Origin: Aquisphaera giovannonii
Lineage (GTDB): Bacteria; Planctomycetota; Planctomycetia; Isosphaerales; Isosphaeraceae
Assembly: GCF_008087625.1 (NCBI RefSeq)
Contig: NZ_CP042997.1
Span: 2,480,001 to 2,544,000, forward strand
Direction of reading: 5' to 3'
DNA: 64,000 bases
Positions 34,453 through 43,998 of this stretch are shown here, piece after piece. Within the stretch, counting starts at the first letter, position 1. Every line of letters starts with the position of its first letter. Under the pieces are notes generated by a model that saw only the letters and a program-made list of their open reading frames with translations, was not told the DNA's origin and did no database searches. The position numbers were made by a program, and so were the translations under genes.

Positions 34453-36713
34453 AGAGCGGCATGATTTATCGGGTCAGCTTCTACGTCATGCTGACCGTCG
34501 CGACCAAGATCCTCTGCGGCGACGCCGCGGACTCCCGCATCGACGGGCTGCTCCCTTTCGTGGTGGCCGGGGCGGGCGTGCTCGCCTTCCTGTCGGTGGA
34601 CCAGGCGCCTCGGCTGGGGCTGCCCCGCGAGCTGGCCAACCTCCTGGCGATGGGTACGCTCGGGATCCTCTATCTCGAATACAAGTCCGACGAGAGCCAG
34701 CTGATCCGCGCGCTCGGCCACTGGGTGGCCTGCCTCCAGCTCATCAAGTATTTCCTCCCTAAGACCTCCGAGGACGACTGGTTCCTGTTCCTCCTGGGCC
34801 TGACGCAGGTCCTCATCGGCTCGGTGGCCAATCAGGGCGACACGGTCGGGGTCTGGCTGTTCTTCTGGGCGATGCTGGCCGTCTGGGTGCTCGGCCTCTT
34901 CTTCCTCCAACGCGAGGCCGGCCGGTTCGAGCCGACCGGGGAGCCCGCGGCCGGGCCGGGCCTCTCGGCGGCGGCGGACCCCTACCGCGGCCTCTTCGAC
35001 ACGGCCTACCTGATGACGAGCGTCCGGGTGCTGACGCTGACCCTGCTCCTCGGCGGCCTCTTCTTCCTCCTGCTTCCCCGCCAGGTGGGGGCCTCGAGGG
35101 CGAGGAATTCCGGCGGCATGGCCAAGCACCTGACCGGCTTCGATGAGGAGGTCAAGCTCGGCCAGCTCGGGGAGATCCTCGAGAACGACAGCGTGGTCAT
35201 GACCGTCGAGCTCACCGACGCCGAGGGCAAGCCCACGCGGCCGCCCGGCGAGCCTCTCTGGCGGGGCGTGACCCTGACTCAGTACGAGAATGGCCGCTGG
35301 AAGCGCCAGAACAAGGCGACGATCCAGTGGATCGTGAGCCCGTCGCAGGCCGGGAATCGATCGGCCTCGCCCATCCACCAGTCCATCAAGCTGGAGCCCA
35401 ACGACTCGACCACGCTCTTCGCGATGCGCCCGGTCCTCGACTGGTCGGCGCCGACCAAGCTGACCCCCTACATGAATCCGCTGGACGGCACCCTGGTCCG
35501 CAACGACACGCGCGGGAGCTATGACTACAAGGTCGTCTCGGCGACGGACGTCGACGCCCCCCAGCGGCAGGAAGCCCCGATCCTCGAAGATCGCCGCGAG
35601 ACGCTCCTCGCGGTGGAGGCACCGCTCCGCGACCAGCTCCGGGAGATCGCGCTGCCAATCGTCGAGGGCCTCCCCGAGGCGGGGCGGGAGGGGCTGACGG
35701 CCAGGGCTCGCGCGCTGGAGGAATATCTCCGCGACAGCGGCGCGTTCGGCTACACCCTGGAGATGGATGTCACCGACCCGAAGCTGGATCCCGTCGTGGA
35801 CTTCCTGACCAATCGCCACGAGGGGCACTGCGAGTACTTCGCCAGCGCCCTGACCCTGCTCCTGCGGTCGGTGGGCATACCCGCCCGCATGGTCAACGGC
35901 TTCAAGGGGGGCGATTGGAACGAGATCACCCAGATGATGAGCGTGCGCCAGAAGCACGCCCATAGCTGGGTGGAGGCGCTCGTCGAGCAGGGCAAGGGGA
36001 CGGCGGCCCCCGGCTGGATCACCCTCGACCCGACGCCGGGCATCGAGCGGGACCAGTCGGTGGCCCAGGTCGGCAGCATCCCCAGCCGGCTGCGGTCGAT
36101 CACCGACCTGGTCCGCTACGTCTGGGTCTTCTACATCCTCGGATACGATTCGGCGAGGCAGGATCGCATCCTCTACCAGCCCATCGCGACGGTCGTGAAG
36201 GCGGTCCGCGAGGGGTACGCCACGATCTGGGCCTGGATGAAGCAGACCTTCGCTCGTCTCTTCGACTTCAAGACCTGGGGCTCGTTCATCAGCGTGAAGG
36301 GGTTCGTCGTCACGTTCCTCCTCGGGACGCTGCTGGTGCTCGTCGGCAAGCTCGCGGGCTGGCTGTTCGGCAAGGCCCTCGCTTGGTGGCGAGGGCCGCA
36401 GGACGACGCCGCGGGCCTCACGGCCGGCATCCTCTTCTATCGGCGGCTGGCCCAGCTCCTGGCCGAGTACGAGCTGTTCCGCAGCCCGGCCGAGACCCAG
36501 GGAGAGTTCGCCCTCCGCGCCTCCCGCTTCCTGGGAGGTCGCGGCATCGAGGCGCAGGCCATGGCCTCCGTGCCCTCGCGCGTGGTCGGGGCGTTCTATC
36601 GCGTCCGGTTCGGCGGGCACGAGCTGGGCGCGGACACGCTCGCGGAACTCGAGGGCGAGCTGGACCTCCTCGAGGAGCGGATGCGCAACACCGACCGCGG
36701 CGCCGAGGCGTGA
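34449..36713 (+). CDS. TgpA-like membrane protein with transglutaminase domain
   Basis: A 754-residue protein with about seven membrane helices in the first 220 residues. An extracytoplasmic domain contains a transglutaminase/protease-like core with an intact triad: Cys461 (GHCEYFASALTLLLRS), His503 or His505 (KHAHSWVEAL) and Asp527 (TLDPTPG). Another membrane helix follows (GFVVTFLLGTLLVLVGKLAGW), then a C-terminal DUF4129-like tail with FYRRLAQLLAEYELFRSPAETQGEFA. TgpA-type proteins are periplasmic peptidases or transglutaminases, essential in some bacteria. The ATG overlaps the DUF58 stop. Confidence 0.93.
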   Translation: MKSGMIYRVSFYVMLTVATKILCGDAADSRIDGLLPFVVAGAGVLAFLSVDQAPRLGLPRELANLLAMGTLGILYLEYKSDESQLIRALGHWVACLQLIKYFLPKTSEDDWFLFLLGLTQVLIGSVANQGDTVGVWLFFWAMLAVWVLGLFFLQREAGRFEPTGEPAAGPGLSAAADPYRGLFDTAYLMTSVRVLTLTLLLGGLFFLLLPRQVGASRARNSGGMAKHLTGFDEEVKLGQLGEILENDSVVMTVELTDAEGKPTRPPGEPLWRGVTLTQYENGRWKRQNKATIQWIVSPSQAGNRSASPIHQSIKLEPNDSTTLFAMRPVLDWSAPTKLTPYMNPLDGTLVRNDTRGSYDYKVVSATDVDAPQRQEAPILEDRRETLLAVEAPLRDQLREIALPIVEGLPEAGREGLTARARALEEYLRDSGAFGYTLEMDVTDPKLDPVVDFLTNRHEGHCEYFASALTLLLRSVGIPARMVNGFKGGDWNEITQMMSVRQKHAHSWVEALVEQGKGTAAPGWITLDPTPGIERDQSVAQVGSIPSRLRSITDLVRYVWVFYILGYDSARQDRILYQPIATVVKAVREGYATIWAWMKQTFARLFDFKTWGSFISVKGFVVTFLLGTLLVLVGKLAGWLFGKALAWWRGPQDDAAGLTAGILFYRRLAQLLAEYELFRSPAETQGEFALRASRFLGGRGIEAQAMASVPSRVVGAFYRVRFGGHELGADTLAELEGELDLLEERMRNTDRGAEA

Positions 36714-36774
36714 GCGTGGCGCCGTCGTCTCGGGGCTTCCTTTCGTTTTCGCCTAGCAGAAGGGTGTTCGTGGT

Positions 36775-37797
36775 ATGCGAGTGGGACTGGTCGGTTTCGC
36801 GGGCAGCGGCAAGAGCACGCTCTTCCACCTCCTCACCGGGGCGGTGCCCGACCCGGGCAAGGTGCATTCGGGGCAGGTCGGCGTGGCGGTGCTGGAGGAC
36901 TCTCGGCTGGACTTCCTCGCCTCGCTGCACAACCCCAAGAAGATCACGCCGGCCACGGTCGAATTCCTGGACACGCCCGGGCTCATGCCGGGCAGCCACG
37001 GCGACAATCCCCAGCGGCTGGCCCTCATCCGCGAGGGGGACGCCCTGCTGATCGTCCTGAACGGCTTCGCCGGGGCCGACCCCGCCGCCGAGTACGCCGC
37101 CTTCCGCGAGGAGATGCTCTTCGCGGACATGTCGGTCGTCACCAACCGGGCGGAGCGGCTGGAGGCGAGCGTCAAGAAGCACCGGCCCGACTGGGAGGTC
37201 CAGGAGAAGGAGCTGGCGACGGTGCGGCGGATCCTGTCCGCCCTCGAGGAGGGCAGGTCGGTCGCGTCCCTCGGGCTCTCCGCGGAGGAGAAGAAGCCCC
37301 TCCGCTCCTTCGGCCTGCTCACCGACAAGCCTCAGGTCGTGGTCCTGAACGCGCCGCAGGGCGAGGGCGTCCCGGATGCCCTGCGGGCGCTCGCGCCGGA
37401 CGCGCTGGCCCTGGATGCCAAGCTCGAGCTCGAGCTTGTCCAGCTCGAGCCGGCCGAGCGCGAGGTCTTCATGGCCGACCTGGGCGTGGCCGAGCTCGGC
37501 CGCGCCCGGATCATCCGCGCCGCCTACGACGCGGTGGGCATCATCACGTTCTTCACCGCGGGCGAGCCCGAGGTCCGCGGCTGGAACCTCGAGCGCGGCG
37601 GGACCGCGGTGGACGCCGCCGGCAAGATCCACACCGACCTGGCCAAGGGCTTCGTCCGCGCCGAGGTCACGGCCTATGACGAGCTGGTGGCCGCCGGATC
37701 GATCAAGGAGGCGAAGAACCGCAAGATCCAGCGGCTCGAAGGGAAGGACTACATCGTCAAGGACGGCGACGTCGTCTACTTCCGCAGCGCGATCTGA
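36775..37797 (+). CDS. YchF/OLA1-like P-loop NTPase (divergent)
   Basis: A 340-residue protein of the YchF group, translation-factor-related ATPases that bind ribosomes. G1 is FAGSGKSTLF (the family usually has LPNVGKST), G3 is DTPGLMPG (usually DIAGL), and the C-terminal TGS-like domain is present (DLAKGFVRAEVTAYDEL, ending KDYIVKDGDVVYFRSAI). It is shorter than typical YchF (~363). The specificity motif reads VVVLNAPQGEG. Given the altered G1 and G3, it may be a paralogue rather than the housekeeping YchF. It lies 61 nt beyond the transglutaminase stop, probably part of the same transcript. Confidence 0.85.
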   Translation: MRVGLVGFAGSGKSTLFHLLTGAVPDPGKVHSGQVGVAVLEDSRLDFLASLHNPKKITPATVEFLDTPGLMPGSHGDNPQRLALIREGDALLIVLNGFAGADPAAEYAAFREEMLFADMSVVTNRAERLEASVKKHRPDWEVQEKELATVRRILSALEEGRSVASLGLSAEEKKPLRSFGLLTDKPQVVVLNAPQGEGVPDALRALAPDALALDAKLELELVQLEPAEREVFMADLGVAELGRARIIRAAYDAVGIITFFTAGEPEVRGWNLERGGTAVDAAGKIHTDLAKGFVRAEVTAYDELVAAGSIKEAKNRKIQRLEGKDYIVKDGDVVYFRSAI

Positions 37798-37836
37798 GGC
37801 CGGCCCCGCTCGTCAAGCTCGGTCGCCGTGGCCCCT

Positions 37837-38733
37837 TCACGGGTCGGGCGTCCGCAGGATCGAGCCGGTCTTGAGTGGCGAATCGCGGCTCGGCAGGAGG
37901 TCGCGGTTGGCCCGCCAGAGCAGCTCGATCTGCTCGGCGCCACCGTACACCCTGGCCGCGACGTCGCCCAGCCCCTCGCCCTCGGCCACGGTCGTGAACG
38001 CCGAGCGCGGCTCGGTCGGGGGCTTAGGCCTCGCGGCCGGCCCCGTGACGCTCGGGGCCGCGTCGGGCTTCGCGGCGCCGGGTGCCTGGGGAGGGTTCGG
38101 CACCTCGGCGGGCGCCTGCGTCGGCGTTGCCGGCGGCCGGTCCGCCGCCGCCGGGCTCGCCTCGCGGGCCGGCTTCTCCGCCGGTTTCGTGACCGCCGTT
38201 GCGGATGGCTTTCCCGCCGGGGCCGGCAGGGGCTCCGGGGCCGGTCCGGGGGTGGCCGCGGGCGGATCCTGGGCGGGCGGAGGCTGGGGCGAAGGCCGCA
38301 CCTCGATCGGCTCCGGAGCCGGGCGCGGGGCGGGCCGACTTTCGCGGATCCGCGCCGCTTCTCCGGCGTCCTCCGCGGCGTGCGTCCCGACGGGAGGAGT
38401 CGTCGGGGCGGAGGGCATGGTCGACGCAGCGGCCTGGACCTCGGCCGCTGCGGCCGGCTTCGATGGCTCCGTCGCGGCCGTCGCGTTCGTCCCCCGGTCG
38501 GCCGACACCGGCGAGGACTGGTGCGGATCGGCCGTGCCGCGATCGATGCCAGTCTCGCCGGCCACCGTCTCCTGCGTGGAGGGAGGCGCAGGTATCGGCG
38601 AGACGGGGCGCGCGGATCGGACCGGGCGGGCGGCGGCCCCGGCCTCGGTCTTCTCCCGCTCGTACAGGAGGACCGAGAAGAATGCGACGATCAGCACGCT
38701 CAGGATCATGCTGGGGATGACCTGACGATTCAT
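37837..38733 (-). CDS. Membrane-anchored LysM domain protein
   Basis: A 298-residue protein: a short cytoplasmic N-terminus, a single membrane helix (VIPSMILSVLIVAFFSVLLY), a long Pro/Ala-rich linker (about residues 30-235) and a C-terminal LysM domain (TTVAEGEGLGDVAARVYGG, ending LKTGSILRTPDP). LysM binds peptidoglycan or chitin-type glycans, so it probably sits in the inner membrane and touches the cell wall. The ATG at 38733 directly precedes the helix (MNRQVIPSM); in-frame sequence upstream is Arg/Cys-rich and not believable. It is convergent with the YchF-like gene, 39 nt apart, and last of three minus-strand genes. Confidence 0.88.
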   Translation of the reverse strand: MNRQVIPSMILSVLIVAFFSVLLYEREKTEAGAAARPVRSARPVSPIPAPPSTQETVAGETGIDRGTADPHQSSPVSADRGTNATAATEPSKPAAAAEVQAAASTMPSAPTTPPVGTHAAEDAGEAARIRESRPAPRPAPEPIEVRPSPQPPPAQDPPAATPGPAPEPLPAPAGKPSATAVTKPAEKPAREASPAAADRPPATPTQAPAEVPNPPQAPGAAKPDAAPSVTGPAARPKPPTEPRSAFTTVAEGEGLGDVAARVYGGAEQIELLWRANRDLLPSRDSPLKTGSILRTPDP

Positions 38734-38968
38734 GGCGCTTGACCCGGGGTGGATTCCGCGGTGCGGCTCAAGGAGGCAAGGCGGAAAGCGGGCGACCCAG
38801 ATCCCGCGGAGCTGACCCCGGGGACGAGATAGATCGCCGCGCTTCCTCCCTATCGATCGGCAGGACGGGCCCGCAACTTGAGCCCTGCCGCGGAAATCCC
38901 CTCGGCAGGTCGATCGGCCCCCCCTCACCGGGCGTCGTCGGCACCGAGGAGGAGGGAAGTGGGCTGTG

Positions 38969-40423
38969 TCAGCGGATCTTCCGGAGCGTCATCAATTGGC
39001 CCACGTTGTCGGCGGCGACCATGGCATCGTCCCCGATGGACTGGATCCGGGAGACGAGGCTGTGGCCGAGCAGGTTGCGCTCGTTGCTGCCGTAGACCGA
39101 GATGGAGACGACCCCCCGGTTGTAGCTCCAGATGCCGTTGGACGTCACGACGTCGGGCTCGAAGAGCCTTCGCCTGGCATACGTCCGGGTGGACGTGAAG
39201 CTGCCGTCCGGGCGGAAGACGACCACGACGTTGCCCTTGCGATCGGCCATGGACCAAGAGCCGATCAGCATCCCGCGGATCTGCGACTCGAGACGGGCCT
39301 GCTCATCGACCGGGGGCTGCGGGGCGGGCTCGGCGACGACCTGGGAGGCCGGCCTCGAAACGGTCCGCGCCGCGCGGACCATGACCCGCGGCTGCGGCTT
39401 CGGCTCGGCAGGTGCCCCCTGCGTGGCGGCCGAATCGGCGACCATCCGGAGCTTGTAGAACATCTGCCCGGAGCCATTCGGGGCGTCGAACGAGGTCGGC
39501 CGCGACTGGTCCTCACTCTTCGCGATGCAGAGCAGCAGCCGATCGCCCTGGAAGGTGTAGATGCCCTTGAGGACGGTATCGTACTGCGTGGTGATGTCGA
39601 TGTGCTTCGGCGATCGGGCGGGATCGATCCGGTAGGCCCAGAGCCGCTTCTCCTCGTCACGCGGCGAGACGGTCGAGATGCCACGGACGCCGATCCTGAC
39701 GAGTCCCCCGTCGGCGATCTTGGCCTGGATGATGTCGGCGGAGAGGCTCTGACCATCGTCCTCGATCGCCTCGACGCGCCAGGTGCCGCCCAGCAGGTCG
39801 CGGTCGCGGGTCAGCTCGCCCTGGCTCGGCTTCCGCTCCTGACCGAGCCGGCTGAATGCGGCCTGGCGCGTCTTCGCCGGGGTCCGATCGTCATCGGCCC
39901 GATCTTCCAACTTCGGCGCGCGGGAGGGCGGGTCGCTGATGACGGGGGCCGAGGAGGACGCCGGGGAGCCCGAGGTGAGCCGCAGCCGGAGCAGGGTGAC
40001 GGAGGCGCCGCCCGGTGACTCGAAGTCCACGGGCCTTGGCCGGCCCTCGCGCGAGGCGTAGCAGACGACCAGGTTGTCGTCCTCGAACTTGTAGATGCCC
40101 GGCAGGGTCCGATCGTCGTCGGTGATGAGGTCGATCCGCCGGGGGAACTTCGACGGGTCGATCGTGAACGCGACGGTCCTGGTCTCCCCGGTCTCCGGGT
40201 TGACGTGGCTCACCAGCCGGTCGGTCACCCGCAGGGTCCCGTCGCGGGCGATCTTGCGGCGGACGATCTCGGGGCCGAACGAATCGCCGTTGTCCGTGAC
40301 GGCCAGGATCTTCCACGTCCCGGCCAGCATCTGGTGGGCGGCCCGGACCTCCGACTCCGTCGCCCGCCCGTCTCCTTCGGGTGCGAGCCCGAGCCCCAGC
40401 ACGACGATCCCTGTCAGCAGCAT
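38969..40423 (-). CDS. Exported protein with two TIGR03067 domains
   Basis: A 484-residue protein with a short hydrophobic N-terminus (MLLTGIVVLGLGLA) serving as a signal or anchor. Two TIGR03067-type units follow (AGTWKILAVTDNGDSFGP at about residue 34; GGTWRVEAIEDDGQSLSA at about 210), each with a KFPRRIDL/RSPKHIDI and a GIYKFEDDNL/GIYTFQGDRL core. A third, different C-terminal domain (MLIGSWSMADRKGNVVVVF ... LVSRIQSIGDDAMVAA) is joined by a Pro/Arg-rich linker. TIGR03067 domains are abundant in planctomycetes and lack a known function. It stands 181 nt after the ferritin-like gene on the same strand. Confidence 0.87.
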   Translation of the reverse strand: MLLTGIVVLGLGLAPEGDGRATESEVRAAHQMLAGTWKILAVTDNGDSFGPEIVRRKIARDGTLRVTDRLVSHVNPETGETRTVAFTIDPSKFPRRIDLITDDDRTLPGIYKFEDDNLVVCYASREGRPRPVDFESPGGASVTLLRLRLTSGSPASSSAPVISDPPSRAPKLEDRADDDRTPAKTRQAAFSRLGQERKPSQGELTRDRDLLGGTWRVEAIEDDGQSLSADIIQAKIADGGLVRIGVRGISTVSPRDEEKRLWAYRIDPARSPKHIDITTQYDTVLKGIYTFQGDRLLLCIAKSEDQSRPTSFDAPNGSGQMFYKLRMVADSAATQGAPAEPKPQPRVMVRAARTVSRPASQVVAEPAPQPPVDEQARLESQIRGMLIGSWSMADRKGNVVVVFRPDGSFTSTRTYARRRLFEPDVVTSNGIWSYNRGVVSISVYGSNERNLLGHSLVSRIQSIGDDAMVAADNVGQLMTLRKIR

Positions 40424-40604
40424 CGCTCCATCCTCCCGGTTGCACTTCCGTATGAGGTCGCACGCGGCCCCGGGCGGTCCGGGGCCGATCGACGCATCCT
40501 TATTCCAGATCCGGGAAAAAAGGACAAGATCAAGCTTTCCGGGCCGGAGTGCCGCGGCTAGGGCGCGTCAAGGACCGGCCCGGATGGGCGCACGGCCGCG
40601 GTGC

Positions 40605-41300
40605 TCAGTCGGGCGACGCGGCGAAGAGCGGGACGTTGATCTCGTAGAACTTGGACTCGATGTACTCGAGGAAGAGGACGAAATCGAGGATGCGGAAGTT
40701 GTTGGCGTCGCTGGAAGTCGTGGTATCGAAGGACGGGAACGTCGCGCGGTGGTCGGTGACGAACTCCGCGACCCGGGAAAGGACGATCTCCTGAGGGATC
40801 GGCGACTCGACCGGCGCGAAATCCTCGACGAGCGGCTCGTCCAGGAGCGAATTCAGCCAGGATGCGTGGCGCGCCTCGACGGCGGCGAGGCCGGCGGCGG
40901 TCGGGAAGTACTCGAGTGTCTGAGTGACGTTCAGCAGCGCCCCGTGGTAGAGCCCCGAGCCGGTGTTCTCGAACACGGCAGCCGTCTCCAGGAAGGCCAT
41001 GAGGTTGGGCTGGCGCAGCCTCGAGAGATTGAAGCCCGGCGGCCGGCGGATCGGCACCGGGAGCGGGTTGTCTTCATCGTCGAGCAGGTTCTGCAGGATC
41101 GGGACGTGCTGCTGCTCGTCGTTGAGGACCTCGTTGATCAACTCGGCCTGGATTCCGGTCAGCCTGCGGTGGGAGGCCGCCGCGGCTTTTCTCGAGCCGG
41201 CCAGGGCGAGCGCCGGGACGGCTGCGGCGGAGGCGCCCAGGGAGCGGGCGAGGAACGACCGTCGTGAGCGGGCGGGACCTCGGGCTTTCTCGTCGGACAT
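40605..41300 (-). CDS. Tat-exported ferritin-like protein
   Basis: A 231-residue protein with a twin-arginine signal (RRSFLARSLGASAAAVPALA) followed by a four-helix ferritin-like domain of the Ferritin_2 (Dps-unrelated desiccation/ferritin-like) type. The metal-site type helices include NEVLNDEQQHVPILQNLL, FLETAAVFENTGSGLYHGA, VEARHASWLNSLL and the last helix DFVLFLEYIESKFYEI. Tat export suggests it folds with its metal before secretion. The function is unknown. The ATG at 41300 has an ideal AAGGAG 9 nt upstream. It is the first of a minus-strand group with the TIGR03067 and LysM genes. Confidence 0.9.
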   Translation of the reverse strand: MSDEKARGPARSRRSFLARSLGASAAAVPALALAGSRKAAAASHRRLTGIQAELINEVLNDEQQHVPILQNLLDDEDNPLPVPIRRPPGFNLSRLRQPNLMAFLETAAVFENTGSGLYHGALLNVTQTLEYFPTAAGLAAVEARHASWLNSLLDEPLVEDFAPVESPIPQEIVLSRVAEFVTDHRATFPSFDTTTSSDANNFRILDFVLFLEYIESKFYEINVPLFAASPD

Positions 41301-41431
41301 CGGCGCGGACTCCTTCGATGCGATGAATGTGGTCGGAGCAATGAGGCAAGGGGAGTGGCGGCCGCCGTTGTTAGAGTGCCCCGCCGGCCCGAGGCGGTTA
41401 CCTTTTTTCCCCGGGCGATGATTACTCCGTG

Positions 41432-41457
41432 CTCGCCGATCGCGGTGAATCGGCGAG
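41432..41457. other. 9-bp hairpin in the 379-bp gap before the protease gene
   Basis: CTCGCCGAT (41432-41440) pairs with ATCGGCGAG (41449-41457) around an 8-nt loop; a T-run (CCTTTTTTCC) lies at 41401. The gap between the ferritin-like gene and prc otherwise holds only a promoter candidate. The hairpin could end an upstream plus-strand transcript or serve as an operator. Confidence 0.35.
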
Positions 41458-41588
41458 ATTTCCGGGAATCCGCCGAAGAAAGAGGAAACCTTCCGCGGCT
41501 GGGCTACGAAGATAAGGAGTACCCCCCGAGCGGAATTTCGGGGCTTCTGCCCGGCGCCCCCGCGGCCCCGCCATGCTCGCGGACGGCC

Positions 41589-41617
41589 TTGTCCGGGTCC
41601 GGGGCCATGGCTAAGAT
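41589..41617 (+). promoter_or_regulatory. Promoter candidate for the tail-specific protease gene
   Basis: TTGTCC (41589-41594), a 17-bp spacer and TAAGAT (41612-41617), each 4 of 6 to consensus. The implied start is near 41624, about 56 nt before the ATG at 41680. Confidence 0.5.
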
Positions 41618-41679
41618 AAGGATGACGGATCGTCTCGTCCCGCTCGCCGTCGGTCACCTCATTTCAGGAATCGAAACCT

Positions 41680-43743
41680 ATGCCACGACTTGCATTGCGT
41701 CCCCTGGCCTTGATCGCCTCTCTGGCACTCATGGCCGTCGTCGTCGGCGCCCAGGCTCCGGTCCCGACGGACGACGACAAGGAGACCGCAAAGAAGGTGG
41801 TCGACCTGCTCGAGCAGGGTCACATGGCCCGCCCCGTGATCGACGACGAGATCGCGGTGAAGTGGTGCAACAATTTCCTCAAGGACCTGGACCCCCAGAA
41901 GTTCTACTTCCTGAAGTCCGACGTCGAGGAGTTCAAGAAGGAGGCGACGAACCTGGATGACCAGATCCGCGAGGGGAACTTCGACTTCGCCAAGCGGGTC
42001 TTCGATCGCTTCCTGAAGCGTAACGACGAGCGCTACCAGACCGTGCTCGTGCTGATCGAGAAGAAGGCCGACTTCGGCGTCGAGGAGTACCTCAACGACG
42101 ACCCGGAGAAGGTGGACTATCCAAAGGATAAGGCCGAGGCCGACGAGCGCTGGCGGAAGAAGATCAAGCTCGACATGCTCCAGCTCCGGGCCGACAAGAC
42201 GGACGACGCGGAGATCGCGCACAAACTGAAGGTCCGGTATCACGACCGCAACCGGATGTTCCACCAGTACGACTCGAACGAGCTGCTGGAGGTCTACCTC
42301 TCGAGCCTGACCCGGACGTTCGACCCGCACACCTCCTACCTGAGCGCCAAGAACCTGGAGGACATGCTCAATCAGCAGCTCCACCTGTCGCTCGAGGGGA
42401 TCGGGGCGTCGCTGCGGTCCGAGGACGGCTACGCCGTGGTCTCGGAAATCGTGCCCGGCATGGCGGCGGACAAGGACGGGCGGCTCGCGCCCGAGGACAA
42501 GATCGTCGCGATCCGCAAGGACAACGGCGAGGAGATCGACCTGGTCGAGAAGAAGCTCAGCGACGTCGTCCGCTACATCCGGGGCCCCCGAGGGACCAAG
42601 GTGAAGCTGGTCGTCATCCCGGCCGGCACGAAGGAGCGGAAGGAATACGAGATCACCCGCGAGAAGGTCGATCTCAAGGAGCAGCACGCGAAGGGCAAGA
42701 TCCTGCCGATCAAGGCCAACGGCAAGGAGCTGAGGCTCGGCATCATCAACCTGCCGGCCTTCTACGGCAACACCCTGGCGATCCTCCGCGGCGATCCCAA
42801 CGCCGTCAGCGCGACCGTGGACTGCCGCAAGATCCTCAGGGAGTTCAAGGAGCAGGGCGTCGACTGCGTGGTGATGGACCTGCGGGACAACGGCGGCGGC
42901 CTGCTCGAAGAAGCCAAGACCCTGTCGGGCCTGTTCATCGACACCGGCCCGGTCGTCCAGGTGAAGGAAATCTTCGGCGTGAAGCCGATCAGCGACGACG
43001 ATGAAGGGACGGCGTGGGACGGCCCCCTCGTGCTCCTGATCAACAAGCTGTCGGCCAGCGCCTCGGAGATCTTCGCGGGCGTGATCAAGGACTACGACCG
43101 CGGCCTGATCATCGGCGACACCAGCACCTTCGGCAAGGGCACCGTGCAGAGCATCGTCCAGATCGGCGACGAGGGTCGTCGCGCCCGGGCCAACCACGGC
43201 GCCCTCAAGCTCACCATCCAGCAGTTCTACCGGGCCAACGGCGAGAGCACGCAGATCAATGGCGTCTCCCCGCACGTCCACATCCCGTCGGTCCGCGACG
43301 TGATGGACTTCGGCGAGGGGAAGATGGACAACGCCATCCGCTTCGACAAGGTGGCCGAGCTGCCGCACGACCACTTCAACAAGACCTCGCCCGAGTTGGT
43401 CGCCCTGCTCAACGAGCGCTCGGAACAGCGTCGCAAGGCCGATCCCAAGTTCCAGAAGCAATCCGAGCGGATCAAGCAGTTCCTCGAGCGGAAGGCCCGG
43501 CACTCGATCGCCCTGAACGAGGCCCGCTTCAAGTCCGAATACGCCCCCGACGACGAGGACCCGGAGCACGCCGAGGAAGTGAAGCAGAAGAAGGAGAACA
43601 AGAAGAAGAAGTACGTCGAGCGGGAGATCTGGGCGAGTGACTTCTACAACGACGAGGTCGTCCGGATCATCGGCGACTACCTGACCCTCGGCTCGAAGGT
43701 GCTCGCGTCCCTCCCGGTGAAGGCCGGCGCCGCGCACGAATGA
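41680..43743 (+). CDS. prc: Carboxy-terminal (tail-specific) protease, S41 family
   Basis: A 687-residue periplasmic serine protease of the Prc/Tsp type, close to the 682 residues of the E. coli protein. It has a signal peptide (LIASLALMAVVVGAQA), a helical N-domain (FLKDLDPQKFYFLKSDVEEF), and a PDZ domain at about 235-330 (LSLEGIGASLRSEDGYAVVS). The S41 catalytic core contains DLRDNGGG, SASASEIF (serine) and FGKGTVQ (lysine). A Lys/Glu-rich C-terminal extension (EEVKQKKENKKKKYVE) follows. It cleaves proteins from their C-terminus during envelope quality control or processing. It is monocistronic with an intrinsic terminator after it. Confidence 0.95.
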   Translation: MPRLALRPLALIASLALMAVVVGAQAPVPTDDDKETAKKVVDLLEQGHMARPVIDDEIAVKWCNNFLKDLDPQKFYFLKSDVEEFKKEATNLDDQIREGNFDFAKRVFDRFLKRNDERYQTVLVLIEKKADFGVEEYLNDDPEKVDYPKDKAEADERWRKKIKLDMLQLRADKTDDAEIAHKLKVRYHDRNRMFHQYDSNELLEVYLSSLTRTFDPHTSYLSAKNLEDMLNQQLHLSLEGIGASLRSEDGYAVVSEIVPGMAADKDGRLAPEDKIVAIRKDNGEEIDLVEKKLSDVVRYIRGPRGTKVKLVVIPAGTKERKEYEITREKVDLKEQHAKGKILPIKANGKELRLGIINLPAFYGNTLAILRGDPNAVSATVDCRKILREFKEQGVDCVVMDLRDNGGGLLEEAKTLSGLFIDTGPVVQVKEIFGVKPISDDDEGTAWDGPLVLLINKLSASASEIFAGVIKDYDRGLIIGDTSTFGKGTVQSIVQIGDEGRRARANHGALKLTIQQFYRANGESTQINGVSPHVHIPSVRDVMDFGEGKMDNAIRFDKVAELPHDHFNKTSPELVALLNERSEQRRKADPKFQKQSERIKQFLERKARHSIALNEARFKSEYAPDDEDPEHAEEVKQKKENKKKKYVEREIWASDFYNDEVVRIIGDYLTLGSKVLASLPVKAGAAHE

Positions 43744-43778
43744 GCGGACGGGCACCAGCCCCCCAGCATTGATCTCCC

Positions 43779-43806
43779 AAGAGGCCGGACGAAAGTCCGG
43801 CCTCTT
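43779..43806 (+). terminator. Intrinsic terminator after the protease gene
   Basis: AAGAGGCCGGAC-GAAA-GTCCGGCCTCTT is a perfect 12-bp stem capped by a GNRA (GAAA) tetraloop and followed by TGCTTTG, 35 nt after the prc stop. It is the clearest rho-independent terminator in the window. Confidence 0.92.
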
Positions 43807-43998
43807 TGCTTTGACGCGCTGAGCCAACCTCCCTTTTTCGACTCCGCCCCAGGCCGGCTGAACCTTCGAGTCCTTCGCCCCGCCCTGGCGGAGTTGACCG
43901 CGGATCCCGTCCAGGTCATCGGGTGACTCTCGAAGGCCTGCTCGCGCACGGGCCGTCCGCAATCAGGGCCCGCGAGCACAACCAGGGCGAGCTCGACG

